DNA of 64,000 bases from Methylomonas sp. UP202 (GCF_029910655.1 NZ_CP123897.1:3895547-3959546), one strand, 5' to 3'; positions 52,838 through 62,854 are shown, counted from the first letter of the stretch. The notes: a model not told the origin generated them from the letters alone. Program-made: numbers and translations.

Positions 52838-55447
52838 TTAACCCAACCGCTCCCTCACCCACTCCGGTACCGCAGCCAATGCCGCCGGCAATCCGGCGGG
52901 ATCGTTACCCCCAGCTTGGGCCATATCCGGCCGACCGCCGCCTTTGCCGCCGACTTGGGTCGCGACGAAATTGACCAACTCGCCGGCCTTGACCTTGTCC
53001 ATCGCGTCTTTCGATACGCTGGCGATCAGGCTGACTTTATCGCCGCTGACGGCAGCCAATACCAGCGCGGCGCTGCCCAGCTTGTTTTTCAACTGATCGG
53101 CCAAATCGCGCAAAGCTTTCGGATCGACGTCGTCGAGTTTGACGGCCAAAACCTTGACACCGTTGACGTCGACGGCCTGGCTGGTCATCTCGTCGCCGGC
53201 CGAGCTGGCCAGTTTGGATTTGAGTTTTTCCAGCTCTTTTTCCAGGCCGCGAGTTTTTTCCAGCAACTGATGGACTTTGTCTGCGGCTTTATCCGGCGCG
53301 GCTTTCAGCAGGCCGGCGATGCTGAGCAAGGCTTGCTCGCGATGGGCGATCCATTCCAACGCGCCTTGGCCGGTCACTGCTTCCAGACGGCGGACGCCAG
53401 CGGCAACGCCGGTTTCTCCAACGATTTTGAACAGACCGATGTCGCCGGTACGTTGCACGTGAGTACCGCCGCACAGCTCGGTCGAGAAATCGCCCATCGT
53501 CAACACCCGCACTTCGTCTCCGTATTTTTCGCCGAACAATGCCATCGCGCCAGCCTTGACCGCCTCGTCTTTCGCCATGATTTGCGCGCAGACGGCGTTG
53601 TTGCCGCGGATTTGTTCGTTGACGATGCGCTCGACGCTGGCGATTTGTGCGGCGCTCATCGGCTCGAAATGCGAGAAGTCGAAACGCAGCCGTTCGGCAT
53701 TGACCTGCGAACCTTTCTGGGCGACGTGTTCGCCCAACACCGCGCGCAAGGCCGCGTGCAGCAAGTGAGTCGCGGAGTGGTTACGTTCGGTGGATTTGCG
53801 GATGTCGGCGTTGACGCTGACTTCGCAAGCCATGCCTTCGGCAATCACACCTTTGACCACTTTGCCCTTATGCAGGAACAACTGGCCGCCCTGCTTTTGG
53901 GTGTCGCTGACTTCGAAGGTGCCGCCGGTGCATTCGATCACGCCGCTGTCGCCGACCTGACCGCCGGACTCGGCATAGAACGGGGTTTGGTCCAGTATCA
54001 CGACGCCTTCGTCGCCGACTTCCAGGCTTTCGACCGGCTGGCCTTTTTTAAACAGACCGATGACTTGCACCGAGCCGTCCAAATGCGAGTAGCCGGTAAA
54101 TTCGGTGACGCTGTCGTGGCGAATATCCTGGTCGTAATCGGCGGCGAATTGACCGCCGGCCCGAGCCCGGTCGCGCTGGGCGCTCATTTCGATTTCGAAA
54201 CCGGCATGGTCCACGCTCAAGTTGTGCTCACGGGCAAAATCGGCGGTCAAATCCACCGGGAAACCGTAGGTGTCGTACAGCAAGAACACCACGTCGCCGG
54301 GAATCACATGACCATCCAGCTTGGCGACGCAGTTTTCCAGGATGCGCATGCCCTGGCCCAGTGTTTCGGCGAAGCGCTCTTCTTCCTTCTTCAACACCCG
54401 CTCGACCTGATCTTGCGCCTTGACCAATTCCGGATAGGCTGCGCCCATTTCGGCGGCCAGCGGCGCGACCAATTTGTAGAAGAAGGTGTCCTGAATGCCC
54501 AGGCGGTAACCGTGGCGGATCGCCCGACGGACGATGCGGCGCAACACGTAGCCGCGACCTTCGTTGGACGGCAACACGCCGTCGGCCACCAAAAATGCGC
54601 ACGAGCGAATGTGGTCGGCGATCACCCGCAACGAGCTGTTGGTAAGATCGGTCGTACCAGCCAATGCAGCGGCGGTTTTGACCAGATTTTGGAAAATGTC
54701 GATCTCGTAATTGCTATGCACGCCCTGCATCACCGCCGCGATCCTCTCCAGACCCATGCCAGTATCGACCGACGGCGCCGGCAGCGGCGTCAGGTTGCCG
54801 TCCTTGTCGCGCTCGTATTGCATGAACACCAGGTTCCAGATTTCGATGTAGCGATCGCCGTCGTCGTCGGGACTGCCCGGCGGGCCGCCGGCGACGTGCT
54901 CGCCGTGGTCGTAAAAAATCTCGGTGCACGGGCCACACGGGCCGACATCGCCCATAGCCCAGAAATTGTCCTTGGCGCCGATCCGCGAGAAGCGAGTCGG
55001 GTCGATTTTGACCTCTTCCAGCCAGATCGCTTCGGCTTCCGAGTCTTCGTCGAACACCGTCACCCACAATTTGGCCGGCGGTATGCCCATTTCCTGGGTC
55101 AAAAAGTCCCAGGCGAAATGGATCGCGTCACGCTTGAAATAATCGCCGAAGCTGAAATTGCCCAGCATTTCGAAGAAGGTATGGTGGCGAGCGGTATAGC
55201 CGACGTTCTCCAGATCGTTATGCTTGCCGCCGGCCCGCACGCAACGTTGACTGGTCGCGGCGCGGCTAAAGTCGACTTTCTCCCTCCCCAGAAACACGTC
55301 CTTAAACTGCACCATGCCGGCATTGGTGAACAGCAAGGTCGGATCGTTGCCCGGCACCAAGCTGCTGGACGGACGCACGGCATGGCCGCGTTGGCGAAAG
55401 AATTCCAAAAAGGCGGCGCGGATTTCGGCGCTGGTCATGTTTTTCAT
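52838..55447 (-). CDS. alaS: Alanine-tRNA ligase
   Basis: 869 residues from the ATG at 55447 (another ATG three codons on). [19 protein letters not shown] and [17 protein letters not shown] are class II motifs; [11 protein letters not shown] and [13 protein letters not shown] are the editing and zinc sites; the C-terminal DHHA1 domain ends [11 protein letters not shown]. It charges tRNA-Ala. Length is like E. coli AlaS (876). It lies between two toxin-antitoxin pairs. Its usual neighbours in gammaproteobacteria are recX, recA and lysC: all three are in this window. Confidence 0.97.
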   Translation of the reverse strand: MKNMTSAEIRAAFLEFFRQRGHAVRPSSSLVPGNDPTLLFTNAGMVQFKDVFLGREKVDFSRAATSQRCVRAGGKHNDLENVGYTARHHTFFEMLGNFSFGDYFKRDAIHFAWDFLTQEMGIPPAKLWVTVFDEDSEAEAIWLEEVKIDPTRFSRIGAKDNFWAMGDVGPCGPCTEIFYDHGEHVAGGPPGSPDDDGDRYIEIWNLVFMQYERDKDGNLTPLPAPSVDTGMGLERIAAVMQGVHSNYEIDIFQNLVKTAAALAGTTDLTNSSLRVIADHIRSCAFLVADGVLPSNEGRGYVLRRIVRRAIRHGYRLGIQDTFFYKLVAPLAAEMGAAYPELVKAQDQVERVLKKEEERFAETLGQGMRILENCVAKLDGHVIPGDVVFLLYDTYGFPVDLTADFAREHNLSVDHAGFEIEMSAQRDRARAGGQFAADYDQDIRHDSVTEFTGYSHLDGSVQVIGLFKKGQPVESLEVGDEGVVILDQTPFYAESGGQVGDSGVIECTGGTFEVSDTQKQGGQLFLHKGKVVKGVIAEGMACEVSVNADIRKSTERNHSATHLLHAALRAVLGEHVAQKGSQVNAERLRFDFSHFEPMSAAQIASVERIVNEQIRGNNAVCAQIMAKDEAVKAGAMALFGEKYGDEVRVLTMGDFSTELCGGTHVQRTGDIGLFKIVGETGVAAGVRRLEAVTGQGALEWIAHREQALLSIAGLLKAAPDKAADKVHQLLEKTRGLEKELEKLKSKLASSAGDEMTSQAVDVNGVKVLAVKLDDVDPKALRDLADQLKNKLGSAALVLAAVSGDKVSLIASVSKDAMDKVKAGELVNFVATQVGGKGGGRPDMAQAGGNDPAGLPAALAAVPEWVRERLG

Positions 55448-55596
55448 GGTGGTTAGGTCGTTAATGTTTATATTCTTCAAAAATATTCGTTCGTTGGTCG
55501 AGTTTGATTCTCGCATTTAGCCTTTCGAGGTTTACCCTAGGACTAATCTAAGGCTCGCTAATATGATTCAACGTTACAAATTCAACGGCTACGCGA

Positions 55597-55917
55597 TCAT
55601 TGACTCTGCCGCCCATGTCGCTCCTTGTCCAATCGGGTTTGAATATTGGTCGGATTGCGGCGACAATCCAATACCGCAAAAACCGAAACAAACTCGCTAT
55701 CGAAGGTATAGTAAATTGCATAGGGGAAGCGCTTGGCCAACAGCCAATAAAAATCGCCAAACTTTTTGGGATGCACGCCGGCATATAGCGCCAAAGAGTC
55801 GATATCAGCAGACAGCGAGTCTAAAAAGTACTGACCGACACCCTTTTGCTGTCGTTCGTAAAACTCGAAACCGTCCAACAAATCAAACTTGGCATTGTCA
55901 AAGATGCGAATTTTCAT
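55597..55917 (-). CDS. RelE/ParE family toxin
   Basis: 106 residues. MKIRIFDNAKFDLLDGFEFYERQQKGVGQYFLDSL and YAIYYTFDSEFVSVFAVLDCRRNP form the ParE/RelE fold. The C-terminal Arg-rich strand with a DCRRNP end is typical of the ParE branch, which targets gyrase, though RelE-like RNase activity cannot be excluded. It overlaps the antitoxin by four bases. Confidence 0.85.
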   Translation of the reverse strand: MKIRIFDNAKFDLLDGFEFYERQQKGVGQYFLDSLSADIDSLALYAGVHPKKFGDFYWLLAKRFPYAIYYTFDSEFVSVFAVLDCRRNPTNIQTRLDKERHGRQSQ

Positions 55918-56132
55918 CGAATCCTATCTTGAATTTCCTTTTTTGCCTCGTCCCAATCGGTAAACCCCACCAAGCCGGCTTTCGCCAAACGCGTTCTCTC
56001 CATCAATATTTCACCATGCCAATCAGGAGATGAATATTCAGCGGCCTGAATGGATAAGTCATTCCATAAAGCTTCCATCGCGGCAATTTTCTCGGCGACC
56101 GACATTTCATTTAATGGTAGCGTCACTTTCAT
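55914..56132 (-). CDS. Antitoxin of the addiction-module family
   Basis: 72 residues. MSVAEKIAAMEALWNDLS followed by SPDWHGEILMERTRLAKAG and FTDWDEAKKEIQDRIR is the unstable-antitoxin pattern (PF09720) that pairs with ParE/RelE toxins. It comes first in the two-gene unit. Confidence 0.85.
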   Translation of the reverse strand: MKVTLPLNEMSVAEKIAAMEALWNDLSIQAAEYSSPDWHGEILMERTRLAKAGLVGFTDWDEAKKEIQDRIR

Positions 56133-56317
56133 ATTCTCTATCCTTTAATGCAACAACATACGGTCGTACTTAGTTACCAACTTCCGTTATCAGAGCTATT
56201 ACCATCGCTCTTCAAATTTCGGTTTTTTGATACCCTCACCCCGTCCCTTTCCCGGATGGCGAGGGAGCGGATGCGCAGAAATTTGAAGTGCGAAAGGTAT
56301 CGCTTCACTATTCGGAG

Positions 56318-56806
56318 TCAAGAACTCCGCATTTTAATCTTCAACACCACAAACACCCGCTTAATCGTCTCGCCGCTAAAGCCGCGCTGTTGCAAGAACC
56401 GGCTGCGTTTGGCCCATTCGTTGGGCGGCAGCGAGGTTTCATCGCCGTATTTGCCCGCATAAACATTCAAGGCCAGATTCAGCCAACCGCCTTGTTCCTC
56501 GGCTTGCGCGTCCAGCTCGGCGCCGACGACGCCGCGTTGCTGCAATTCGTAAGCGATCCGCAGCGGCCCGTAGCCCTTGGCGATCCGCTCGCGGATATAG
56601 CATTCGGCGTAGCGCGCGTCGTTTTGCCAGTTTTGCCGGCTCAAATCGTCGATCACCGCCGCCACCTCGTCGCGCTCGAAACCGCGCATCGCCAGTTTGT
56701 CCAGCAACTCGCGGCGGCTGTGCTCGCGGCGCGCCAGCAAGCGCACGCAGATGGCCTCGATGCGTTGGCGGCGTTCCAGCGGGTTGGCTATCGATTCGTC
56801 CGTCAT
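56318..56806 (-). CDS. recX: Regulatory protein RecX
   Basis: 162 residues from the ATG at 56806. LLARREHSRRELLDKLAMRGF, GYGPLRIAYELQQRGV and KRSRFLQQRGFSGETIKRVF are three-helix RecX repeats. RecX blocks RecA filament growth. It normally follows recA directly; here about 3.6 kb of accessory DNA with repeats lies between recA (60417) and recX on the same strand. Confidence 0.92.
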   Translation of the reverse strand: MTDESIANPLERRQRIEAICVRLLARREHSRRELLDKLAMRGFERDEVAAVIDDLSRQNWQNDARYAECYIRERIAKGYGPLRIAYELQQRGVVGAELDAQAEEQGGWLNLALNVYAGKYGDETSLPPNEWAKRSRFLQQRGFSGETIKRVFVVLKIKMRSS

Positions 56807-56907
56807 TCGGCGCGGGCCGCAAAATGCGGACATTATCACACAGATAGCCGCCCCCTTAAACCGGCATACCGGCCCGATGCGCGCGGGCGCGGCGACCGGG
56901 CAGCGGC

Positions 56908-56913
56908 TATAAT
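56908..56913 (+). promoter_or_regulatory. TATAAT -10 box above the 56942 gene
   Basis: A perfect TATAAT 29 bases before the start codon. No clear -35 at 17 bases, so only weakly supported. Confidence 0.3.
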
Positions 56914-56941
56914 CGCGCTAGCAAACTTCGGGAGGCGGCTG

Positions 56942-57430
56942 ATGAAGCTGAAAGATTGGTTCGAACATTGGGGCTTGACCAAAATCAAGCTGACGGCCGG
57001 CTTTTTCGAATCGGAATGGCAGGCACAAACCGCCGACCGGGACGCGGCCTGGGAACTGTACGTGGAACTGCTGACCCGCATCGTCACCCAGCCCTTGCCG
57101 GACCGCGACGGCGACGAGCAAGCCGCGCTGAACAGCGTGCATAGCCTGTTCGGCATCACCCGCGAGATTCTGCGCCGCCAGGGCCGCAACTGCGAACAAT
57201 TCAGCAAGGTGGCAATCGTGGTCTTAAACCAAATCGTCCGGCCGTTTACCGCGAAATGGCACAAGCTGGCCTTGGCCGGCGCCTTCGACCAGCCGGAACG
57301 CTGCCGGGAGTTCCGCGCCGAATTAAAAGCGCTGCAACTGGATTTGCTGATTTACGCGAAAGCGCTGGCGGCGATCGCCCAAGTGGAAGACTTGACCGCG
57401 GCGGCCTTCGACGACCCGGCTGGCCGGTAA
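56942..57430 (+). CDS. Conserved cytoplasmic protein of unknown function
   Basis: 162 residues from the ATG at 56942, with GGGAGG six bases upstream. The longer open frame from 56288 runs antisense through recX and is rejected. MKLKDWFEHWGLTKIKL, then WELYVELLTRIVTQPLP, SLFGITREILRRQGRNCEQFSKVAIVVLNQIVRPFTAKWH and CREFRAELKALQLDLLIYAKAL. The protein is helical and soluble. No enzyme motif. It stands back-to-back with recX and tail-to-tail with the TIR-FGE gene, so it may belong with the latter in one accessory module. Confidence 0.75.
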   Translation: MKLKDWFEHWGLTKIKLTAGFFESEWQAQTADRDAAWELYVELLTRIVTQPLPDRDGDEQAALNSVHSLFGITREILRRQGRNCEQFSKVAIVVLNQIVRPFTAKWHKLALAGAFDQPERCREFRAELKALQLDLLIYAKALAAIAQVEDLTAAAFDDPAGR

Positions 57431-57503
57431 AAAATCGCGAGCGGCCTGACGGCCGCTCGACAACGCAAAAACCAAAACCGAAAAGGGTAAAAGGACAAAG
57501 GGC

Positions 57504-58664
57504 TTAGGGTAAGTCCTGGGCAAGACGGAAGCCAATGAGGCCGCTGCGGAAGCCGGCGGTGCCCGCGCTACGGTACGCCGAACGCAGGTTGTCCGGTTTG
57601 TTGAACCAGGAGCCGCCGCGCAGCATACGCAGGGCACCGTCGCCCCCTATCCAGGCCGAGCCGTCGTTAGGCGCGCCTTGGTAGTATTCGAGCCAACCAT
57701 CTTGCAGCCATTCCCAGACATTGCCGGCCATGTCGTGCAGACCGAATGGATTGGCGCGCTTTAGGCCGACCTCATGGGTTATGCTTGCGGCATTTTGGTC
57801 AAACCAGGCATAGTGTTTAGCCAAACTGGCGTCGTCGCCCCAAAAAAATTCGCCGCGACTACCGGCGCGGCAAGCATATTCCCATTCCGCTTCGCTGGGC
57901 AGCCTGTAGGGTTGGCCGGTCGTTTCCCGTAGCCAGGCCGCATAAGTGATGGCATCTTGCCAACTGGCGTTGATGACCGGCCGCCGTCCACGTCCCAAAC
58001 CTTCGTCGTCGGGCTTGGCGAGCCCGGTTTGTTCGGCAAAAACGTCGTATTCGTCAAACGTCACCGGGTATTTGCCCAACTTGAAAGGCTTGGCGAAGGT
58101 CACGGTGTGAATTGGCTTTTCGTTGTCGTATTGATCGCCGCCCATCGCAAACGAGCCGGCGGGGATTACGATCATTTCGGGTTCGGTGACCAACCGGTTA
58201 GCCTGGATTAACGGTGGGCTAGTTTCAACGGCTTTGGCAAGGTCGGCGGCGGGCGGCGAGAATTGCGCGGGTTCGCCAAGCAAACGTCTGACCGATTTGC
58301 ATAAGGCCTGGAACTCGCTGCTAGCCTCTTCCCCACGCCAATTGCAGAAATCCTCGGTACGTATGCGGCGAAAAACAATCGGCGGTTCGACGGCTTCAAA
58401 CTTCAGAGGCAGCAATATGCGGCGTTCCCGGCCGGTGTTCGCTTCGCCCCACACCCAGTCGGATTTGTTGGCAAGCCGCGACCAGCCGACGATCATGCAA
58501 CGGCATTGCGCGATGGCGTTTTCGATCACCTCGTCCAGAGCCTCGCCGATATGAATCGACGACCGGTCCCAAAACACGCACCAGCCTTGGCGCTCCAAGG
58601 CTTGCGCCAGGCGTTGCGCTTGGTCCTTGTCTTCGCGCACGTAGCTTAAAAAGATGTCAGGCAC
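57504..58664 (-). CDS. TIR domain fused to a formylglycine-generating-enzyme-like domain
   Basis: 386 residues. Residues 1-130 are a TIR domain (DIFLSYVREDKDQAQRLAQAL, then SRLANKSDWVWGEANTGRERR). E74 sits in the place of the catalytic glutamate of NAD-cleaving TIRs. Residues 160-385 are FGE/SUMF1-like (IPAGSFAMGGDQYDNEKP, LPSEAEWEYACRAG, NPFGLHDMAGNVWEW, RGGSW, RSAYR, GFRLA). FGE-like domains in such fusions often lack oxidase chemistry and act as binding or sensor modules. A role in phage defence by NAD depletion is possible, not shown. Confidence 0.85.
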   Translation of the reverse strand: MPDIFLSYVREDKDQAQRLAQALERQGWCVFWDRSSIHIGEALDEVIENAIAQCRCMIVGWSRLANKSDWVWGEANTGRERRILLPLKFEAVEPPIVFRRIRTEDFCNWRGEEASSEFQALCKSVRRLLGEPAQFSPPAADLAKAVETSPPLIQANRLVTEPEMIVIPAGSFAMGGDQYDNEKPIHTVTFAKPFKLGKYPVTFDEYDVFAEQTGLAKPDDEGLGRGRRPVINASWQDAITYAAWLRETTGQPYRLPSEAEWEYACRAGSRGEFFWGDDASLAKHYAWFDQNAASITHEVGLKRANPFGLHDMAGNVWEWLQDGWLEYYQGAPNDGSAWIGGDGALRMLRGGSWFNKPDNLRSAYRSAGTAGFRSGLIGFRLAQDLP

Positions 58665-59718
58665 CGGGTCCTCGTTCCGTTATCGTTGTGGCATTGGCAA
58701 AAGCGGCTGAGTTGTTCGGCCAGCGCGGTTCCGTTCGATTACTATCTCGGAAAACCGGCGCGACCGCAAGACCGGGCGATGCGTTGCTTGCGGGGTGGAA
58801 AATCGCCTGGCTTGCGGGATTGGTGCTGTCGTGGGGGTGGCCTGTTCCCTTCGACTCCGCTCAGGGAACGGCGCTTTAACCGGGGAACGGCGCTCTAACC
58901 AGGGAACGCCCCCAACCAGAACCAACCAGAACCAACCAAAACCAACCAAAACCAATCCGCTCAGGGAACGGCGCTTTAACCGGGGAACGGCGCTCTAACC
59001 AGGGAACGCCCCCAACCAGAACCAACCAGAACCAACCAAAACCAACCAAAACCAACCAGGACAAACTAGAATCAACCAGGGGCAACCATAACCAATCTGT
59101 ACCGCGTTACGCAAGGGCGCTCAAGTCGGCACGCTTCCGCTAGCCAATCGAGCAAGTCACGCTTTCGCCGCCAGCTGCTATCCGCGCTTCTCTGACTACT
59201 CGCCGATTCAATTTCGGTAGCTTCCTGCGCTCTGTAATCTTCACCGCCCGTTAGCCGAGCGGAATCCAGCTTTTCAGGTCGATCAGACCTCGCCAACTGA
59301 ACGGAACCCGAACTTGCTGATCGTCCGAGTCTCATCGGCTCAACGGACCTCAATCTTTCAGGTCGCTCGGACCTCATTTGGCTGAACGCTGCCCAACCTT
59401 GCTAGTCATTTGAGCGCCATTGGTTGAACGGAGCCCAATATTGCAGATTGTTTGGAGCTCATCAGCTTAACGAACCTCGATATTTCAGGTCGCTCGCACC
59501 TCATTTGGCCGAACGCTGCCCAATATTGCCGGTCGTTTGAGCCCGATTGGTTAAACGGAGCCCAATATTGCAGATCGTTTGGAGCTCATCAGCTTAACAG
59601 ACCTCGATATTTCAGGTCGCTCTAGCCTTATTGGCTCAACGGAGCCGAAAATTTCAGATTGCTTAGAATTTCTTGATTTAACGGAACCCGGCGTTTTACG
59701 TCACTTGGAACCGGTTGG
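58665..59718. other. 1 kb repeat region without a convincing gene
   Basis: Between the TIR-FGE gene and the GIY-YIG gene. Small frames here (58686-58898, 59072-59377 and others) follow the repeats and have no protein family. It holds the 100-base tandem repeat at 58856-59055 and most of the degenerate 42-base array that runs into the GIY-YIG gene. Confidence 0.6.
58856..59055. repeat. Exact 100-base tandem duplication with an ACCAACC-rich microsatellite
   Basis: 58856-58955 and 58956-59055 are essentially the same. Each begins TCCGCTCAGGGAACGGCG, continues with two further GGGAACG copies, and ends in ACCAACCAGA/ACCAACCAAA steps of ten bases. The near identity shows a recent duplication. Confidence 0.85.
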
Positions 59719-59870
59719 CTAGACGGCACCCTGTATTTCAGGTTCTTCGAAACCCGTCGGCTGAGCGGCGCCGGGCTTTTCAGGTTGCTCGGGAGTCGTT
59801 GGCTGAGCGGAGTCAGGGACCGTTGGCTGAGCGGAGTCGAAGCCAGCGTTTTGGCTATGACTCGCATTCC
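59255..59870. repeat. Degenerate 42-base tandem repeat array
   Basis: About thirteen units of 42 or 43 bases, each ending TTGGCTGAACG or similar (plus strand) and many carrying TTTCAGGT or CAATATTGC in the middle. Two units, GAGCCCAATATTGCAGAT(C/T)G..., are near identical. On the minus strand 42 bases equals 14 codons, and the right end of the array is the 3' part of the GIY-YIG gene (AQPT every 14 residues). The array then continues past its stop codon as non-coding sequence. Confidence 0.8.
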
Positions 59871-60141
59871 GGCACTCGGCCAATCGGTGCAATAAATTAC
59901 TGTCGCCAGCCATCAGCGCCTGCTTCTTGTTGCGGCTCCAGCCTTGAATCTGTTTTTCCCGGATATAAGCGTCTTCAATCCGCTCGCACATCTCGCAATA
60001 AACCAATTGGACCGGCAATCGCGTTGCGGTGTGCTTGGCGCCCAAGCCGTTTTGGTGTTCCCACAAGCGGCGCTCCAAATCCCAGGTACTGCCGGTGTAA
60101 TAGCTGCCGTCCGAGCATTGCAAAATATACAGGTAAGGCAT
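59719..60141 (-). CDS. GIY-YIG nuclease with a repeat-encoded C-terminal tail
   Basis: 140 residues. YLYILQCSDGSYYTGST is the GIY-YIG core; R of ERRLWEHQ and E of IREKQIQGW are the catalytic Arg and Glu, so the site is complete. The nuclease domain ends near residue 88. The tail (FDSAQPTVPDSAQPT, then PEKPGAAQPTGFEEP) is written by the 42-base repeat array. Small GIY-YIG proteins of this UPF0213 group include single-strand DNA nucleases that act at dispersed repeats (as I recall for Neisseria). The neighbouring repeats may be its target. A G10 tract replaces the ribosome site. Confidence 0.85.
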   Translation of the reverse strand: MPYLYILQCSDGSYYTGSTWDLERRLWEHQNGLGAKHTATRLPVQLVYCEMCERIEDAYIREKQIQGWSRNKKQALMAGDSNLLHRLAECRNASHSQNAGFDSAQPTVPDSAQPTTPEQPEKPGAAQPTGFEEPEIQGAV

Positions 60142-60416
60142 TGAGTCGCCCCCCCCCCAAAAAAGATTCGGCTAGGTTCGCCGAGTTGAGCGACGGAGTA
60201 CGTTAAGCCGGGAGCCACGTTCGCTGATGAGACTGCGCTTCGTTAGCTGAAAGCGGCGTTCGCCGAGCTGAGCAGTGAACTGCATTAAGCCGGAAAAGCC
60301 GTTCGCCGTTCGGAGCCACGTTCGCTGAGCGGAGTCGAAGCGAACATCGCGGCCAGCCAACCCGACTCCGCCCGGCTTCGATTCCGCTCGGCTTCGGCTC
60401 CGCTCAGCCGACGGAG
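60142..60416. repeat. Repeat-rich spacer between the GIY-YIG gene and recA
   Basis: Contains several TTCGCCGAG, GTTCGCTGAG and GCTGAGCGGAGTCGAAG elements and, next to recA, CCGCTCAGCC. These are the same sequence family as the array on the other side of the nuclease gene. Confidence 0.6.
60149..60158 (-). repeat. G10 tract at the ribosome site of the GIY-YIG gene
   Basis: Ten G on the coding strand, ending seven bases before the ATG at 60141, where the Shine-Dalgarno should be. Change in length would alter spacing to the start codon and so the translation rate. Confidence 0.6.
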
Positions 60417-61469
60417 TTAGTCGGCGTCGTTGAACTCGGCGTCTTCGTCGTCGGCCGGCGCTGGGGCGTTGGTCACGCGGCTGACGAAGGCTTTTTCGCG
60501 GATGGCTTTTTCCAATTCGGCGGCGGCCTCCGGGTGTTCGCGCAGGAATTGCTTGGCGTTGTCCTTGCCTTGGCCGATTTTGTCGTTGTTGTAGCTGTAC
60601 CAGGAGCCGGATTTTTGGACGAAGCCGAATTCGACGCCCAAATCCACCAATTCGCCGAAGAAGGACACGCCTTCACCGTACAGAATTTCGAAGTCGGCTT
60701 GCTTGAACGGCGGCGCGACTTTGTTTTTGACGATCTTGACGCGGGTTTCGTTGCCGATCACTTCGTCGCCTTTCTTGATCGCGCCGATGCGGCGAATGTC
60801 CATCCGCACCGAGGCGTAGAATTTCAGCGCGTTGCCGCCGGTGGTGGTTTCTGGGTTGCCGAACATCACGCCGATTTTCATCCGCAACTGGTTGATGAAG
60901 ATCACCAGGGTGTTGGAGCGCTTGATGTTGGCGGTGAGTTTGCGCAAGGCTTGCGACATCAGGCGCGCCTGCAAACCCATGTGCGAGTCGCCCATGTCGC
61001 CTTCGATTTCGGCTTTCGGGGTTAACGCCGCCACCGAGTCGATAACCACGATATCGACCGCGCCGGAACGGACCAGCATGTCGGTGATTTCCAGGGCCTG
61101 CTCGCCGGTGTCTGGCTGGGACACCAAAAGGTCGTCGATGTTGACGCCGATTTTTTGGGCGTAGATCGGATCCAACGCGTGCTCGGCATCGACGAAGGCG
61201 GCGGTGCCGCCCAGTTTTTGCACTTGCGCGACGGTTTGCAAGGTCAGCGTGGTTTTACCGGACGATTCCGGGCCGTAGATTTCGATGATCCGGCCACGCG
61301 GCAGACCGCCGCAGCCCAGCGCGATATCGACCGACAACGAGCCGGTCGAAACGACTTCGATGTCGCGGGTCGCGGCGACGTCGCCCATCCGCATCACCGA
61401 GCCTTTGCCGAATTGTTTTTCGATTTGGATCAGCGCCGCGCCCAGCGCCTTTTTTTTGTTTTCGTCCAT
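60417..61469 (-). CDS. recA: Recombinase RecA
   Basis: 350 residues from the ATG at 61469 ([21 protein letters not shown]); an upstream in-frame start at 61580 overlaps the cobyrinate synthase gene and is rejected. [11 protein letters not shown] is Walker [18 protein letters not shown] includes loop L1; the C-terminus is acidic ([11 protein letters not shown]). Strand exchange and LexA cleavage follow. Its downstream neighbour recX has been moved away by the repeat/TIR island. Confidence 0.98.
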   Translation of the reverse strand: MDENKKKALGAALIQIEKQFGKGSVMRMGDVAATRDIEVVSTGSLSVDIALGCGGLPRGRIIEIYGPESSGKTTLTLQTVAQVQKLGGTAAFVDAEHALDPIYAQKIGVNIDDLLVSQPDTGEQALEITDMLVRSGAVDIVVIDSVAALTPKAEIEGDMGDSHMGLQARLMSQALRKLTANIKRSNTLVIFINQLRMKIGVMFGNPETTTGGNALKFYASVRMDIRRIGAIKKGDEVIGNETRVKIVKNKVAPPFKQADFEILYGEGVSFFGELVDLGVEFGFVQKSGSWYSYNNDKIGQGKDNAKQFLREHPEAAAELEKAIREKAFVSRVTNAPAPADDEDAEFNDAD

Positions 61470-61552
61470 TGTTGCCTGCCTTGGTTTGGCTACTGAAAGC
61501 CGGCGATTATCCCATAGGCCGAGGCCTCGAAACAGCTTTTCTCGCGGCCGGC

Positions 61553-62851
61553 TCAGGCGAACAGCGCGGCCGCCTGGCATGGATTGAACGGAAAATACAG
61601 ATGTAGATAGGAGGCTTGCAAGCGGCCGACCCGGTAAAACGCTTCGGCTTGACCGTGATGGCGGCGGGTAGTGGATTGGGTGTGCGGCGCCAGCGAGGTC
61701 TGCAAGGTCGAGAAATGAAAACTGTGGCCGCGAATTTCGCCGTACTCCAGTTGCAGACTGTGCATACCCAGATTAGCGAGTTGGGTCTGCATCCGGGCCT
61801 GGCCGGGCAACAGGCCGACCATCTCGGCGGCCTGTCCGTCGCGGTCGGCCAGGCTGCCCAGCAAATACAAAAAGCCGCCGCATTCGGCGTACATCGGCTT
61901 GCCGGCTTGGTGATGCTGGCGCAAGGCCTGTTTCATCGCCTCGTTGCCGGCCAGTTCGGCCAAGTGCAATTCGGGATAACCACCGGGCAAGTAAACGGCG
62001 TCGGCCGCCGGCAAGCCGCTGTCGGCCAACGGCGAGAAGAAGGTCAAGGTTGCGCCCAAGGCTTGCAGGCACTCCAGATTGGCCTGATAGAGAAACGAGA
62101 ACGCCGCATCCCTGGCGACCGCGATGGTCCGGCCGGCCAACAGGCGCGGCGGCGACTCGCCCATTTGCGCCGCGAAGACCACCGGCTCCGGTAGTCGGCA
62201 ATCGCTGAGCAGATCAGCGGCGCGGGCCAAGCGCTGATCGAGGTCGGCAATTTCGCCGGCTTGGTGCAAGCCCAAGTGACGCTCTGGCAAACCGACCGAA
62301 GCGGCGCCGCGCATAGCCGCCAACAACGGCATGTCGTCCGGAAGGACTTCGGCCAGCAGATTGGCGTGGCCGGCGCTGCCGACCTTGTTGGCGATGACGC
62401 CGGCGAAGGCCAAACCCGGCCGGTAATAGGCCAAGCCGTAAGCGACCGCCGCAAAAGTTTGCGCCATGCCATGAGCATCGATCACCGCCGCGACCGGCAC
62501 AGCAAGCGTTTGGGCCAGATCGGCGCTACTGCTGTCGCCGTCGTACAAACCCATCACCCCTTCGATCAGGATCAAATCGGCTTCCCCGGCCGCGCGATAC
62601 AGCAACTCGCGGCAGTGGGCCTCGCCCATCATCCACAAATCGAGCTGATAGGCTGGGTGTCCGGATGCAAAGGCCAAAATCTGCGGATCGATGAAGTCCG
62701 GCCCGGTTTTGAATACTCGCACCTCGCGACCAAGCCGCCGATGGTAATAGGCCAGCGCGGCCGTCACCGTGGTTTTACCCTGGCCGGACGCCGGCGCGCT
62801 GATTAGGATGGCCGGACAAGGCTTAACCGGCGTAACGTGAACGTCGATCAC
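61553..62851 (-). CDS. cbiA: Cobyrinate a,c-diamide synthase
   Basis: 432 residues from a GTG at 62851. [19 protein letters not shown] is the ATP-binding loop; [11 protein letters not shown] and [11 protein letters not shown] are family motifs; the C-terminal class I glutamine amidotransferase has AECGGFLYL with the catalytic Cys. It amidates side chains a and c in cobalamin synthesis. No other cobalamin gene is in the window. Confidence 0.93.
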   Translation of the reverse strand: MIDVHVTPVKPCPAILISAPASGQGKTTVTAALAYYHRRLGREVRVFKTGPDFIDPQILAFASGHPAYQLDLWMMGEAHCRELLYRAAGEADLILIEGVMGLYDGDSSSADLAQTLAVPVAAVIDAHGMAQTFAAVAYGLAYYRPGLAFAGVIANKVGSAGHANLLAEVLPDDMPLLAAMRGAASVGLPERHLGLHQAGEIADLDQRLARAADLLSDCRLPEPVVFAAQMGESPPRLLAGRTIAVARDAAFSFLYQANLECLQALGATLTFFSPLADSGLPAADAVYLPGGYPELHLAELAGNEAMKQALRQHHQAGKPMYAECGGFLYLLGSLADRDGQAAEMVGLLPGQARMQTQLANLGMHSLQLEYGEIRGHSFHFSTLQTSLAPHTQSTTRRHHGQAEAFYRVGRLQASYLHLYFPFNPCQAAALFA

Positions 62852-62854
62852 CCG

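Noticed and set aside
52724-55456. 910-codon open frame on the plus strand
   Set aside because: It lies antisense to alaS along its full length; alaS has all expected motifs. The open frame is a product of GC-rich codons.
56288-56941. Upstream extension of the 56942 gene
   Set aside because: It runs antisense through recX. The ATG at 56942 has its own strong ribosome site.
58856-59870. CRISPR array
   Set aside because: The repeats are contiguous tandem units without unique spacers, the 42-base units are degenerate, and no cas gene is present.
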